Source of the DNA: Clostridia bacterium
GTDB taxonomy: Bacteria; Bacillota_A; Clostridia; Christensenellales; Aristaeellaceae
NCBI GenBank assembly: GCA_017530275.1
Contig: JAFXMP010000233.1
Coordinates: 19,507-83,506 of the forward strand
Direction: 5' to 3'
DNA: 64,000 nt
Shown here: positions 34,811 through 43,042 of the stretch, piece after piece
Numbering within the stretch: position 1 is the stretch's first letter
Layout of the letters: each line of letters opens with the position of its first letter
Notes under the pieces: model-generated
Database searches by the model: none
The model's input: only the letters and a program-made list of their open reading frames with translations
What the model was told of the DNA's origin: nothing
Position numbers and translations under genes: made by a program

Positions 34811-34854
34811 AATTATGATATTGCAGAGACGTTTTTGAAGGATTTAGGTTTCTA
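34803..34854 (+). pseudogene. Possible 3' tail of a lost plus-strand gene
   Basis: A short frame QENYDIAETFLKDLGF followed by TAA looks like the natural end of a sugar-isomerase or dehydrogenase-like protein and has no upstream continuation. It abuts the broken sialidase-like gene, so it may mark a deletion junction. The match is short and uncertain. Confidence 0.25.
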
Positions 34855-34950
34855 ACTGTCTCTGTCAATCGGTGGGCGATTTACTGTCACTTTTTCGGAG
34901 CGGCAGTAAATCCGCGCTCGCAAATAGGGCGGGATGCGGAGGGTATCTGA

Positions 34951-35865
34951 TTACGCATCCGCGTACAATTCCATTTCCGTCACGCATTCCGTTTTCAGCT
35001 TTTTAACCAGGCTTTCCAGCGCTTGAACGGCATGAGGACGGATATCCGCGCCGATGAGCACGAACATGATGTCGTCGCCCACCTGGAGCGTACCTTCGTT
35101 CAGCCAGACCCGCACATAGTACACGCCCTCCATTTGCCGGGCTTCGGCAATCGCTTCCGCCGCTTTCGCTTCATCGCAGGAAAGCTTCATGCCGACGACG
35201 GGCTTTGCCTCCGTATCGCCCTGGCGCACCTGCTTGCGGGCAGTGGAGCGGACCACGCCGTTGTGCGTTAGATACATGCCCACTTTTCCGGCGTCCGGAT
35301 GCGCTTTGGCTTCCCGCAGCCATTGATCTACCGACGGCTTTTGTTTCTTTTCTTTGTTCCCGGCGGCAGCGCAGTCAGCCGAACCTGCGGACTGCAGCAT
35401 CTCCACCCCATGGCGGATAGGGCCGCAAACAGCGGCGAAGTTTTCCGTGGACGCCTTTTTGCTGCCCGGCAGGTTGATGATCAGGGTGCTTTTCCGAATG
35501 CCTGCGATTTCACGGGACAGGCAGCCGTGGGGCGTGATCTTCATGCTTTCAGCGCGCATGACTTCGGGAATGCCGGGGGCGAGGCGCTCCGCGATTTCCA
35601 GGGTAGCTTCCGGCGTCACGTCCCGGGGAGAAAAGCCCGTGCCGCCTGTGGTCAGCACCAGGGCGAGGCGCTTTTCATCCGTGCAGAGGAGCAGCTCTTT
35701 TTGAATCATGGTTTTTTCGTCGGGCACCAGCGCGGTATATACCACGTCCCAGCCCTGCTCCCGAAGCATCATACACAGCGCGGGGCCGCTGGTATCCTCC
35801 CTCTCGCCCCGAAAACCCTTATCGCTGACCGTAATCACGGCGGCGGTATATTTCGTTTCAGCCAT
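34951..35865 (-). CDS. MogA/MoaB-type adenylyltransferase fused to a MoaE-like domain
   Basis: A 304-residue cytosolic fusion for molybdopterin synthesis. Residues 1-165 are a MogA/MoaB domain (TAAVITVSDKGFRGEREDTS; LVLTTGGTGFSPRDVTPEA), which adenylylates molybdopterin. After a Lys/Gln-rich linker, residues 195-304 resemble MoaE, the large subunit of molybdopterin synthase (LTHNGVVRSTARK; VRVWLNEGTLQVGDDIMFVL; LKTECVTEME). The first catalytic-type Lys is present in KKLKT, but the second (in E. coli, the FWKRE motif) is replaced, and the HR pair reads DIRP. It may be a special MoaE or a regulatory domain. The start at 35865 follows GGGAGGAAAGG; it overlaps the upstream gene by eight bases. 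Last gene of the mod-moa operon. Confidence 0.82.
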   Translation of the reverse strand: MAETKYTAAVITVSDKGFRGEREDTSGPALCMMLREQGWDVVYTALVPDEKTMIQKELLLCTDEKRLALVLTTGGTGFSPRDVTPEATLEIAERLAPGIPEVMRAESMKITPHGCLSREIAGIRKSTLIINLPGSKKASTENFAAVCGPIRHGVEMLQSAGSADCAAAGNKEKKQKPSVDQWLREAKAHPDAGKVGMYLTHNGVVRSTARKQVRQGDTEAKPVVGMKLSCDEAKAAEAIAEARQMEGVYYVRVWLNEGTLQVGDDIMFVLIGADIRPHAVQALESLVKKLKTECVTEMELYADA

Positions 35866-36838
35866 TTTTCCTTTCCTCCCGATGATAGTCTCCATGCACG
35901 CCGCCGTTTTTTTCCAGCAGCCGAATATCCGAAATGACCATGTCCCGCTGCACCGCCTTGCACATATCGTACACGGTGAGCGCCGCGCAGCTGACCGCGG
36001 TCAGCGCTTCCATTTCCACGCCGGTTTTCCCGTCGCACCGGGCCGTAGCCTCGATTTCCACGGACAGCCGATCCGCGTCCAGGAACAATCTCAAATCAAT
36101 GCCGTTCAGCGGCACGGGATGGCACATGGGAATCCAGTCCGGCGTGCGCTTGGCCGCCATGATCCCGGCGATCTGGGCGACGGTGAGCACGTCGCCTTTT
36201 TTCACGCCGCCGGACTGAATCAGGGAAAAGGTGTGCTGATTCACCAGCACCCTGCCTGCGGCTGTGGCCGTGCGGCAGGTAATATCCTTTTCGCTCACGT
36301 CTACCATCCGCGCCCGGCCCTGGTCGTTAAAATGGGTAAAATCTTCGGACTTCATATCCTGTATCTCCCTGATGATAAAATCCGCGACGCCCGGCGCGTC
36401 GTCGAAGGAAAAACGGGGCACGCCCGTTTGCAGCTCCTGATCGTCCGTAATGACGGCGATATAGTTTTCCGGCGGTTCCGGCAAGCCTTTTCCGGTTTCC
36501 TTCCGGCAGAGGCCAATGCGGGGAATGGCCGCGTGTTTGAAGCCTTCCACCAGAATAACGTCTACATTTTGGATGCGGTCAAGGCATTGCTCCAGCGTGC
36601 TGCCTGCCTGCTGGATGACGGCGGTTTTCTTCGCCGAAGCAATCACCACGGTCTGGGCCCCTGCCTGGGCGTGGCGGTAAGAATCCTTGCCCGGATGATC
36701 GATGTCAAAATCATGGCTGTCGTGCTTGACCAATCCGACGCGCAGCCCCTTTTGGGTTAATGCTCGGATCACCCGCTCCATTATGGTTGTTTTTCCTGTG
36801 CCCGAATAGGCGGAGAATCCAATCACTGGACAGGTCAT
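35858..36838 (-). CDS. MobB-MoaC fusion protein
   Basis: A 326-residue cytosolic fusion. Residues 1-165 are MobB, a GTP-binding protein of cofactor maturation (P-loop GFSAYSGTGKTTIMERVI; VGLVKHDSHDFDIDHPGKDS; VDVILVEGFKH). Residues 167-318 are MoaC, cyclic pyranopterin monophosphate synthase (FTHFNDQGRARMVDVSEK; IPMCHPVPLNGIDL; GKTGVEMEALTAVSCAAL), with the active-site His and Lys/Glu positions in place. The early step MoaC takes the product of MoaA, whose gene lies four bases upstream. A fusion joining an early and a late step in one chain is not common and suggests selection for fixed stoichiometry or simple gene merging. Confidence 0.9.
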   Translation of the reverse strand: MTCPVIGFSAYSGTGKTTIMERVIRALTQKGLRVGLVKHDSHDFDIDHPGKDSYRHAQAGAQTVVIASAKKTAVIQQAGSTLEQCLDRIQNVDVILVEGFKHAAIPRIGLCRKETGKGLPEPPENYIAVITDDQELQTGVPRFSFDDAPGVADFIIREIQDMKSEDFTHFNDQGRARMVDVSEKDITCRTATAAGRVLVNQHTFSLIQSGGVKKGDVLTVAQIAGIMAAKRTPDWIPMCHPVPLNGIDLRLFLDADRLSVEIEATARCDGKTGVEMEALTAVSCAALTVYDMCKAVQRDMVISDIRLLEKNGGVHGDYHREERKNG

Positions 36839-36841
36839 GGT

Positions 36842-37792
36842 TCACCCTCCGATCTGGTTCATGCCCCGGGCCGCCTGGCTGCGGCTGGAGGCGCTCAGTT
36901 CCTCATGGCGGCAGGGCTTATGCTGGATGGCGCGGCGCAATTGCGCCAGCATCCCGGCATCGTCCAGGCCCTTGAGGGGGATTTCCTCCGGGGAATGCAG
37001 GCAGGGCTTGATCTTTCCGTCCGCCGTGATCCGGATGCGGTTGCAGGCGGCGCAGAAGTGTTGGCTGAGGGGACTGATGAGCCCGACGCGGCCTTGCGCC
37101 CCCGGCAGGCGGTAGAGCCGCGCCACGCCCTCATCATGTTCCGGCGCCGCTTCCGGCAGGGCTTCCAGCACTTTCGCGGCGGGAAGATAGCATTCCTGCC
37201 CAAAGCCCGCGCCGCCGGGCATGGGCATCAGTTCAATGAAGCGCACGTCGATGGGATACTGCCGTGTCAGCGCCGCCAAAGCCGGGATTTCGTCGTCGTT
37301 GAAGCCGCCGATGAGCACCGTGTTGATTTTGATTTTTTCAAACCCGGCCTTCAGGGCGGCGTTCAGGCCGCGCAAAGCGTCGTTCAGGTTTCCCCGCCGG
37401 GTGATGAAAGCGTACTTTTCAGGATTCAAGGTGTCCAGACTGATATTGACCCGGCGGATGCCAGCATCCCGCAGGGGAACGGCCATCTCCGGCAGGCGGA
37501 TGGCGTTGGTGGTGACGCCTGTGTCCACGATCCCCGGCACCTGCGACGCCCTTCGGCAGATGGACAGGATGTTGGGCTTGGTCAGCGGTTCGCCGCCGGT
37601 AATGCGCAGCTTGGTCACGCCCAGCTGGGCCGCGGCCTGCACCGCCCGGATCATTTCGTCTTCGGTCAGCAGCTCGTCATGGCGCAGCTTGCATATGCCT
37701 TCTTCGGGCATACAGTACCGGCACCGCAGATTGCACAGCTCTGTCACCGAGAGGCGCAGATAGGTGATGGGCCGTCCGAATGAATCAATCAT
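36842..37792 (-). CDS. moaA: GTP 3',8-cyclase
   Basis: A 316-residue radical-SAM enzyme that begins molybdopterin synthesis by turning GTP into the 3',8-cyclo form. The N-terminal cluster motif CNLRCRYCMP and the C-terminal second cluster (CAACNRIRITADGKIKPCLH) are complete. The protein ends IGG, the two glycines needed for activity. It lies between the second molybdopterin-binding protein and the MobB-MoaC fusion, with gaps of three and four bases, within the minus-strand operon. Confidence 0.95.
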   Translation of the reverse strand: MIDSFGRPITYLRLSVTELCNLRCRYCMPEEGICKLRHDELLTEDEMIRAVQAAAQLGVTKLRITGGEPLTKPNILSICRRASQVPGIVDTGVTTNAIRLPEMAVPLRDAGIRRVNISLDTLNPEKYAFITRRGNLNDALRGLNAALKAGFEKIKINTVLIGGFNDDEIPALAALTRQYPIDVRFIELMPMPGGAGFGQECYLPAAKVLEALPEAAPEHDEGVARLYRLPGAQGRVGLISPLSQHFCAACNRIRITADGKIKPCLHSPEEIPLKGLDDAGMLAQLRRAIQHKPCRHEELSASSRSQAARGMNQIGG

Positions 37793-37795
37793 ACT

Positions 37796-38812
37796 TCAAT
37801 ACCTGCCAAAGGTACAGTTGGGGAAATGGCAGACCTGACACAGCTGGCACAGGCCGCCGTCTCCAAGACGCACCAGATCCTGTTTGGTGAACTTCAGTCC
37901 AGCATAAATCTGGGGCAGCAGCACGTCAAAAATCGTCGTGGGCAGGCTGACCGCCGCGCCGGGAACGCCCAGCACGGGAATATCACCAAGGTAAGCCACC
38001 AGGGTCATGTTGCCAGGCTGACTGGGCACACCGTGGCTGACAATGCCGCAGCCCATCTGTCGGATGGCGGCTGGGGTCACATCGTCCGGGTCTACCGACA
38101 TGCCGCCGGAAAAAATCAGGAAATCCGCGCCTTGCGCAAGGAAGCCTTCCGCCGCCTGCGTCAGCATCTTCACATCGTCGTCGCAGAGCGCCGCCCCCAA
38201 CACCGCCCCTGGATACTTTGCCAGCTTCGCCCGGGCCACCGCTTCAAACTTATCTTTGATCCGGCCATGGTAAATTTCCGAGCCGGTGATGATGATCCCC
38301 GCTTTTCGAGGCGCGTAGGACAGCAGGTTCAGCAGCTTCCGCCCCGCGCACAGCGTTTCCGCCCGGACGATCTGTTCTTCCTGGGTGACCAGCGGCACGA
38401 TGCGCATGGAGGCCAGGCGCATCCCGGGCTTCACCGGATAATGATCAGGCAGGGTGGAAATGGTCAAATCGCCGATGCTGTTGATTTCCTTCAATAACGC
38501 TGTGTCTACCCGCAGCATCCCTTCCCTGTCGGCGATCAGCAGCACCTTTCCTTCCGACGGCTCCGTGTAATGCGCGCCCGCCACCGGGGCCATGGCCGCC
38601 ATCCGGCGGGCGGCGTCCTCCTCGTGGATTTCACCGGCGTTTTCTTCCCATACGAACACCGTCTGTTTGCCAATATCCAGCATATGGGGAATGTCTTCTT
38701 CCCGGATCACATGCCCCCGCCGGAATGCCGGGCCCTTAAAGCCGTCCCGCATTTCGGTCAGGTCATGGCACAGCGTCATGCCCACCGCATCCTGAACACG
38801 AATCTTTTTCAT
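37796..38812 (-). CDS. Molybdopterin-binding protein with C-terminal Cys motif
   Basis: A 338-residue protein of the MoCF-binding type. Its middle (about 150-310) has the MoeA/MogA-like fold (AGIIITGSEIYHG; DFLIFSGGMSVDPDDVTPAA; VLGVPGAAVSLP). It lacks the longer MoeA domain set. The last residues hold CxxCxxCxxxxC (LCQLCQVCHFPNC), a probable metal or Fe-S site. Proteins like this accompany MoeA in Clostridia with molybdenum or tungsten enzymes; a role in metal insertion is inferred. The start at 38812 follows AAAGGGGA; the frame extends upstream inside moeA without support. Confidence 0.85.
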   Translation of the reverse strand: MKKIRVQDAVGMTLCHDLTEMRDGFKGPAFRRGHVIREEDIPHMLDIGKQTVFVWEENAGEIHEEDAARRMAAMAPVAGAHYTEPSEGKVLLIADREGMLRVDTALLKEINSIGDLTISTLPDHYPVKPGMRLASMRIVPLVTQEEQIVRAETLCAGRKLLNLLSYAPRKAGIIITGSEIYHGRIKDKFEAVARAKLAKYPGAVLGAALCDDDVKMLTQAAEGFLAQGADFLIFSGGMSVDPDDVTPAAIRQMGCGIVSHGVPSQPGNMTLVAYLGDIPVLGVPGAAVSLPTTIFDVLLPQIYAGLKFTKQDLVRLGDGGLCQLCQVCHFPNCTFGRY

Positions 38813-38825
38813 CTCTGTTTCCCCT

Positions 38826-40040
38826 TTACAGTTGAAATCCGGAAAGCTTTGTCCCCGCTTCCACGGGGCCGCTGCCAGCCGGAATAAACAGGAAGGTATC
38901 GCAGCCGATGGTGCTGGACAGAACCACGTTTCCCTGGTCGCCGGAAGCGAGGAAGCGGACGGTTCCATCGTCCAACATCAGCCGCCCCCGCAGAAAGCGA
39001 TCCATAGGGCTTTTTTTCTGAAAGCCCGCCGCAAGCACGGCCTGAACAGCGGCAGGCAGCGTCTCCCGCCTGCCGCACAGTTTGCGGATGGCGGGCAGGG
39101 CGCAGGCGCAGAAATTGGTCAGGGAGGAAGCCGGATTGCCCGAAAGCCCCAAAATTAGCTTGCCTTCCGCCGCGCCGTAAGCGCAGGCCATGCCCGGCTT
39201 CATGGCGACGCCGCGCAAAAGGAGCTCCGCCCCTGCCCGCTCCATAGCCTCCGGCGTCACGTCCCAATCCCCTACGGAAACGCCGCCCGTCAGGATCACG
39301 GTGTCGCAGGCTTCCAGGCCCTTGGCAATCAGTGCACGGATGGCTTCCGTTTCGTCTCCGGCCAGTCCCAGGTACTTTGCACGGCATCCTTCCCGGGCGA
39401 GCAGCGCGGTAAAGGAGGCGCGGTTGGCGTTGCGGATTTTTCCTTCCGGCTGCGCCTGATCCGCCTCCACCACTTCGCTGCCAGTGGAAATCAGGCCGAT
39501 CACGGGCTGGCGATAGACCTTCACCCGGGGCATCCCCTGGGCGGCCAGCGTTCCTGCCAGCCCGGCGTCGATGACCGTTCCGCAGGGAGCGAGCAGGGCC
39601 CCGGCGGCGACGTCCTCACCCCGCCGGACAATGTTATCGCCGGAACGCAGGGGCGCGTAAACCGTCACCGTTTGATCGGTAAAGGACGTGCGCTCAAAGT
39701 TGATCACGCAGTCCGCGCCTTCCGGGATTTTGGCCCCGGTCATCAGATGGGCGGCCGTGCCGGGCGTGACGGGCAGGGCGGGCACGCATCCCGCCGCAAC
39801 CGTTTCGGTGAGGCGCAGGGTGACCGGATTTTTCCTGGACGCGCCGCAGGTATCCGCCGCGCGGAAGGCATAGCCATCGTAAGCGGAGCGGTCAAAGGGC
39901 GGCACATCCTCCGCCGCGCGCAGATCAAAGGCCAGCACCCGCCCGGCGGCTTCATCCAAAGGCACTGTTTCCGTTCCTACCGGCGCGGACAGGCCCTGCA
40001 GCAAATCCCGCGCTTCTTTCCAGGAGACGTTCTGTAACAA
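38826..40040 (-). CDS. moeA: Molybdopterin molybdotransferase
   Basis: A 404-residue cytosolic enzyme that inserts molybdate (or tungstate) into adenylylated molybdopterin. Domain order is that of MoeA: N-terminal part (VPPFDRSAYDGYAFRAADT), the MogA-like domain (IGLISTGSEVVEADQ; TVILTGGVSVGDWDVTPEA; ILGLSGNPASS), and the beta-barrel end. The conserved Asp/Glu of the active site are in place. It sits between modC and the second molybdopterin-binding gene with gaps of six and 13 bases. Confidence 0.93.
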   Translation of the reverse strand: MLQNVSWKEARDLLQGLSAPVGTETVPLDEAAGRVLAFDLRAAEDVPPFDRSAYDGYAFRAADTCGASRKNPVTLRLTETVAAGCVPALPVTPGTAAHLMTGAKIPEGADCVINFERTSFTDQTVTVYAPLRSGDNIVRRGEDVAAGALLAPCGTVIDAGLAGTLAAQGMPRVKVYRQPVIGLISTGSEVVEADQAQPEGKIRNANRASFTALLAREGCRAKYLGLAGDETEAIRALIAKGLEACDTVILTGGVSVGDWDVTPEAMERAGAELLLRGVAMKPGMACAYGAAEGKLILGLSGNPASSLTNFCACALPAIRKLCGRRETLPAAVQAVLAAGFQKKSPMDRFLRGRLMLDDGTVRFLASGDQGNVVLSSTIGCDTFLFIPAGSGPVEAGTKLSGFQL

Positions 40041-40046
40041 TTTCCA

Positions 40047-41090
40047 TCAGCCTTTCAATTGTAAAATACCGTTGACCGGCAGGTGAACCGTCAATTCTTC
40101 GGCTTTCAGCTGTTCCCAGAGGGACTTTTCCATCTCCCAGCCGATGGGCACGGCGTTCGCCGGGGCTATGACCGGGCGCAGCATGACGGTGATTGAAAAG
40201 GGGTTCTCGATCACTTCCGCCACCTTGCATCGGAAGGTGTTTTCTCCCTCCCCCGGCTGGATGCTGTGCATTCGGATGCCTACCGCGTCCGTATCCGGCA
40301 GAAGCGGCAGGGTCAGGGGGATGCCCCACTCCAGGGCGCGGGCGTGGGTTCCGTCTATCGGGCGGATGGCGGAAATGTTCTTGCAGCCTGTCAGCACGCA
40401 GGCCGTGCGGGTGCCGGGATGGGCGAATACCTCCGCCCGGGTGCCGGCGGTTTCCAAATGCCCGCTGTTCATGATGGCGACGCGGTCCGCCATGCGGTAG
40501 ACCTCGTCCCGGTTGTGGGATACCAGCAGCACCGTTTTCCCGTACTGGCGGATGACCTGCCGCACTTCCTGCTCCATGCGGAACCTTAGATGGCTGTCCA
40601 GGGCGGAAAAGGGCTCGTCCAGCATGATGATATGGGGCTGGCTGACCAGGATGCGGGCCAGGGCAACCCGCTGCTGCTGACCGCCGGAAAGCTGGCTGGG
40701 AAGCCGCTTTTGTAGTTCTTCCAGTCCAAAAGCTTGGAGCGCTTCTGAAACGGCCCGCTCACGCTCTTTTCCTTTCAGGCCGCGCCGCGCCCCGCAGCGC
40801 ACGTTTTGCCGCACCGTCATTTGAGGAAACAGCGCGTAATGCTGGAACATCAGGCCCACGCGGCGCTGCTGGGGGGAAAGATTAACGCGCTTTTCCGAAT
40901 CGAACAGCGTTTCCCCGTCCAGCACGATCCTGCCCCGATCCGGCTTTTCCACCCCGGCGATGCAGCGCAGGGTCATGCTTTTGCCGCAGCCCGACGCGCC
41001 CAGCAGCGCCAGCGTTTCATTTCCCGCCTCGAAGGCAACGCGCAGCGTAAAGCCCTTGAACCGCTTTTCAATATCCACCGACAGCGCCAT
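40047..41090 (-). CDS. modC: Molybdate/tungstate ABC transporter ATP-binding protein
   Basis: A 347-residue ATPase. Walker A reads GASGCGKSMT, the ABC signature LSGGQQQRVALARIL, and Walker B IIMLDEPFSALD, with the switch His in LVSHNRDEV. The C-terminal 110 residues are a TOBE-type domain that binds oxyanion or regulates the pump. It works with the ModB permease, whose gene ends five bases upstream, to power uptake of molybdate or tungstate. Which metal is favoured cannot be read from sequence; the AOR gene nearby argues that tungstate is at least one substrate. Confidence 0.93.
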   Translation of the reverse strand: MALSVDIEKRFKGFTLRVAFEAGNETLALLGASGCGKSMTLRCIAGVEKPDRGRIVLDGETLFDSEKRVNLSPQQRRVGLMFQHYALFPQMTVRQNVRCGARRGLKGKERERAVSEALQAFGLEELQKRLPSQLSGGQQQRVALARILVSQPHIIMLDEPFSALDSHLRFRMEQEVRQVIRQYGKTVLLVSHNRDEVYRMADRVAIMNSGHLETAGTRAEVFAHPGTRTACVLTGCKNISAIRPIDGTHARALEWGIPLTLPLLPDTDAVGIRMHSIQPGEGENTFRCKVAEVIENPFSITVMLRPVIAPANAVPIGWEMEKSLWEQLKAEELTVHLPVNGILQLKG

Positions 41091-41094
41091 GCCC

Positions 41095-41757
41095 TCACCG
41101 CCTTTTCTGCCGCTTTTCCACCAGGTTCACCATGAGCAGCACCGCGAAGGAAATGGCGGCGTTGACCAGCACCCAGCGGAAGGCCAGCGCGTCGTCGTTG
41201 GTGCGCCACAGCTGATAGACCGTGGTGGAAATGGTGGCCGTCCGGCCCGGCGTGTACCCGGCGATCATGCTGGTGGCCCCATATTCCCCCAAGGCGCGGG
41301 CAAAGGAAAGCACCGTGCCCGCCAAAATGCCCGGGCGGCAGGAAGGCATCCGGATGCGCCAGAAGATGTAGGCGTTGGACAGGCCCAGGGTTTTCCCCGC
41401 GGAAGCGAGGGTTTCATCGAAGCTTTCAAACGCGCCCCGGCAGGTGCGGTACATGAGCGGAAAAATCACCACCATGGTGGCGAAAATGGCCGACCACCAG
41501 GTCATCGTGAGCCGTACATCAAAATGCTCCAGAAAAAAAGCGCCGATGGGCCTTCGCGGCCCCAGCACCCGGAGCAGCAGGAAGCCCACCACCGTCGGCG
41601 GCAGCACCAGGGGCAGGGTCAGCAAAACATCCAGCACGCCCTTGACCGTCCGGGGCGCTTTGGCGATATAATACGCCGCCAGGATCCCCACGAAAAAAAT
41701 GATGGCCGTGCTGATCCCGGCGATCCGCAGGGAATTCCAAAGGGGATACAAATCCAT
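41095..41757 (-). CDS. modB: Molybdate/tungstate ABC transporter permease
   Basis: A 220-residue membrane protein with five to six spans (IFFVGILAAYYIA; LLTLPLVLPPTVVGFLLL; AIFATMVVIFPLMY; WVLVNAAISFAVLLMVNLV). The permease signature is FARALGEYGATSMIAGYTPG, the EAA loop that meets ModC. The basic end (VEKRQKRR) is cytoplasmic. It forms the channel for the ModA-bound oxyanion. It lies 63 bases after modA and five before modC. Confidence 0.93.
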   Translation of the reverse strand: MDLYPLWNSLRIAGISTAIIFFVGILAAYYIAKAPRTVKGVLDVLLTLPLVLPPTVVGFLLLRVLGPRRPIGAFFLEHFDVRLTMTWWSAIFATMVVIFPLMYRTCRGAFESFDETLASAGKTLGLSNAYIFWRIRMPSCRPGILAGTVLSFARALGEYGATSMIAGYTPGRTATISTTVYQLWRTNDDALAFRWVLVNAAISFAVLLMVNLVEKRQKRR

Positions 41758-41820
41758 GTTTCTTCGCCGCTTTTCTGAGAAAAGTCCGGCGGAGCGGATG
41801 GCTCTCCGCCAGACGGCTCG

Positions 41821-42651
41821 TTATTCGTGCATGGGGGAGAAGCCAACGGATTTGAACACCTCATCCGCCGCTTCGGTGGTCAGGAAGGCAAGATAATCCC
41901 TTGCCGCCGCTTCGTTCTTCGTGATGTTCAGCACGGCGGCGGGATACACCACCTGGCCGCACATTTCCGCCGTGGCGGTATCCACCACCTGCAGGCCCGC
42001 GGAGAAAACGTCGGTACCGTAGATGATGCCGCAGTCCACCGCCGCTTCGGAGACCTGGGTGGTCACTTCCTTCACGTTGCTGCCGTAGGTGATCAAGCCC
42101 TTCCTGGCAAGCGCTTCCTCATCCAGCCCATAGAAGGCGAAAATCTTCTGGGTATATTGGCCCACCGGCACGTCGCTGTTGCCCATGGCCAGCAGCACAG
42201 TGCCTTCCTTGAGCATGGCCGCCAGGGCGTCATAGCTCTCGATCCCCTTGGGGTTTCCTTCCGGAACCGCCAGCGCTACCTTGTTCTCCAGCAGGTTGAT
42301 GCGGGTGCCCTGTAAAACGAAATCCAGGCCGGCGGGATTCGCGCTGGGATCGGCTTGGATGTCCAGCGCGTTCATCTGCTTGGGCGCGGCGGAAATGAAT
42401 ACGTCGCATTCCGCGCCGTTTTCGATCTGAGTTTTCAGCGTGCCGGAGGAATCGAAGTTGTACACAATGGTCACATTTGGATGCTCGGCCTCGTAAACGG
42501 CTTTCAGCTCGGTCAGCGTTTCGGTCATGGAGGCGGCCGCGAATACGATCAGCTCCACGGGTTCCGGCGCAGGCGTTTCAGCCAGCGCCGCGCCCATGCC
42601 CAGCATCAGGGCGCACACCGCGCAGAGAGATCGGAGCCATTTTTTGTTCAT
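41821..42651 (-). CDS. modA: Molybdate/tungstate-binding protein
   Basis: A 276-residue exported binding protein. A signal peptide (MNKKWLRSLCAVCALMLGMG, cut after ALA) is followed by LIVFAAASMTETLTELKAVY, in which Ser and the AAAS motif contact the oxyanion. Other ligands lie in NFDSSGTLKTQI and in PVGQYTQKI. No lipobox Cys follows the signal, which is odd for a Gram-positive binding protein; it may be held by an uncut signal or by the permease. The start at 42651 follows AGGAGAGGG. First gene of the operon, behind a long structured leader. Confidence 0.92.
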   Translation of the reverse strand: MNKKWLRSLCAVCALMLGMGAALAETPAPEPVELIVFAAASMTETLTELKAVYEAEHPNVTIVYNFDSSGTLKTQIENGAECDVFISAAPKQMNALDIQADPSANPAGLDFVLQGTRINLLENKVALAVPEGNPKGIESYDALAAMLKEGTVLLAMGNSDVPVGQYTQKIFAFYGLDEEALARKGLITYGSNVKEVTTQVSEAAVDCGIIYGTDVFSAGLQVVDTATAEMCGQVVYPAAVLNITKNEAAARDYLAFLTTEAADEVFKSVGFSPMHE

Positions 42652-42727
42652 GTTCCCTCTCCTTCTTTCATCGGTTTTTCCGTCTTCTTTGAAACGGAGG
42701 GAACACAAACAAGCCGCCATCCAGGCT

Positions 42728-42803
42728 GCGTGCCGCCGCCGTCTCCTTTCCAAAAGGGAGGCCGCGCCGTTTCCAGCGTCGACCCTATGCGGAGAACACG
42801 CGG
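42728..42803 (-). promoter_or_regulatory. Second structured leader element upstream of modA
   Basis: On the minus strand, GCGTG...CTCCGCA near 42803-42789 can pair with GGAG and CACGC near 42744-42728, enclosing GGCCTCCCTTTTGGAAAGGA. This CTCCG ... CCTnnTTTTG ... AAGGAG layout repeats that of the upstream element at 42875-42992 and of the leader at 47040-47192. It could be a second aptamer of the same kind or a hairpin acting on translation. No terminator follows it. Confidence 0.4.
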
Positions 42804-42811
42804 ACGAAGCA

Positions 42812-42868
42812 AACAAAAATCCGCGTACCCGAAAAGGATACACGGAAAAAAGGCATAAAAAATACGCC
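42812..42868 (-). terminator. Two leader terminators in tandem upstream of modA
   Basis: On the minus strand the stem GGCGTA / TATGCC (42867-42852) is followed by TTTTTT. A second stem CCGTGTATCC / GGGTACGCGG (42845-42821) follows at once, with ATTTTTGTTT after it. Both sit inside the leader between the promoter and modA, where attenuation would occur. Confidence 0.75.
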
Positions 42869-42874
42869 CTCTCA

Positions 42875-42992
42875 ACATGTCTCCTTTTCAAATACGGAAG
42901 GTGCGGCCGTTTCCCGCCGCGCCCTGAACCGGCTCCCCGGCGCGGCCCATGCTCCATAGCGGAGCCACAGGAACATGGGCTCGAAGACATGT
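42875..42992 (-). promoter_or_regulatory. Candidate molybdenum/tungsten cofactor riboswitch upstream of modA
   Basis: On the minus strand ACATGTCT (42992-42985) pairs with AGACATGT (42882-42875) to close a 118-base element. Inside are CGAGCCCATG / CATGGGC, a GC-rich arm, and CCTTCC...GAAAAGGAG, matching the order seen in the leader of the AOR operon. Tandem terminators follow directly. Position before mod and moa genes fits the Moco RNA motif. I could not run a covariance search. Confidence 0.55.
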
Positions 42993-42994
42993 TT

Positions 42995-43024
42995 ATTATG
43001 GCATAATAGCAGGCAATTTGTCAA
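42995..43024 (-). promoter_or_regulatory. Promoter of the mod-moa operon
   Basis: On the minus strand TTGACA (43024-43019) and CATAAT (43000-42995) are 18 bases apart. The transcript would run through about 340 bases of leader before modA. Confidence 0.8.
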
Positions 43025-43042
43025 GCAGAGAAAAAACGGCTG

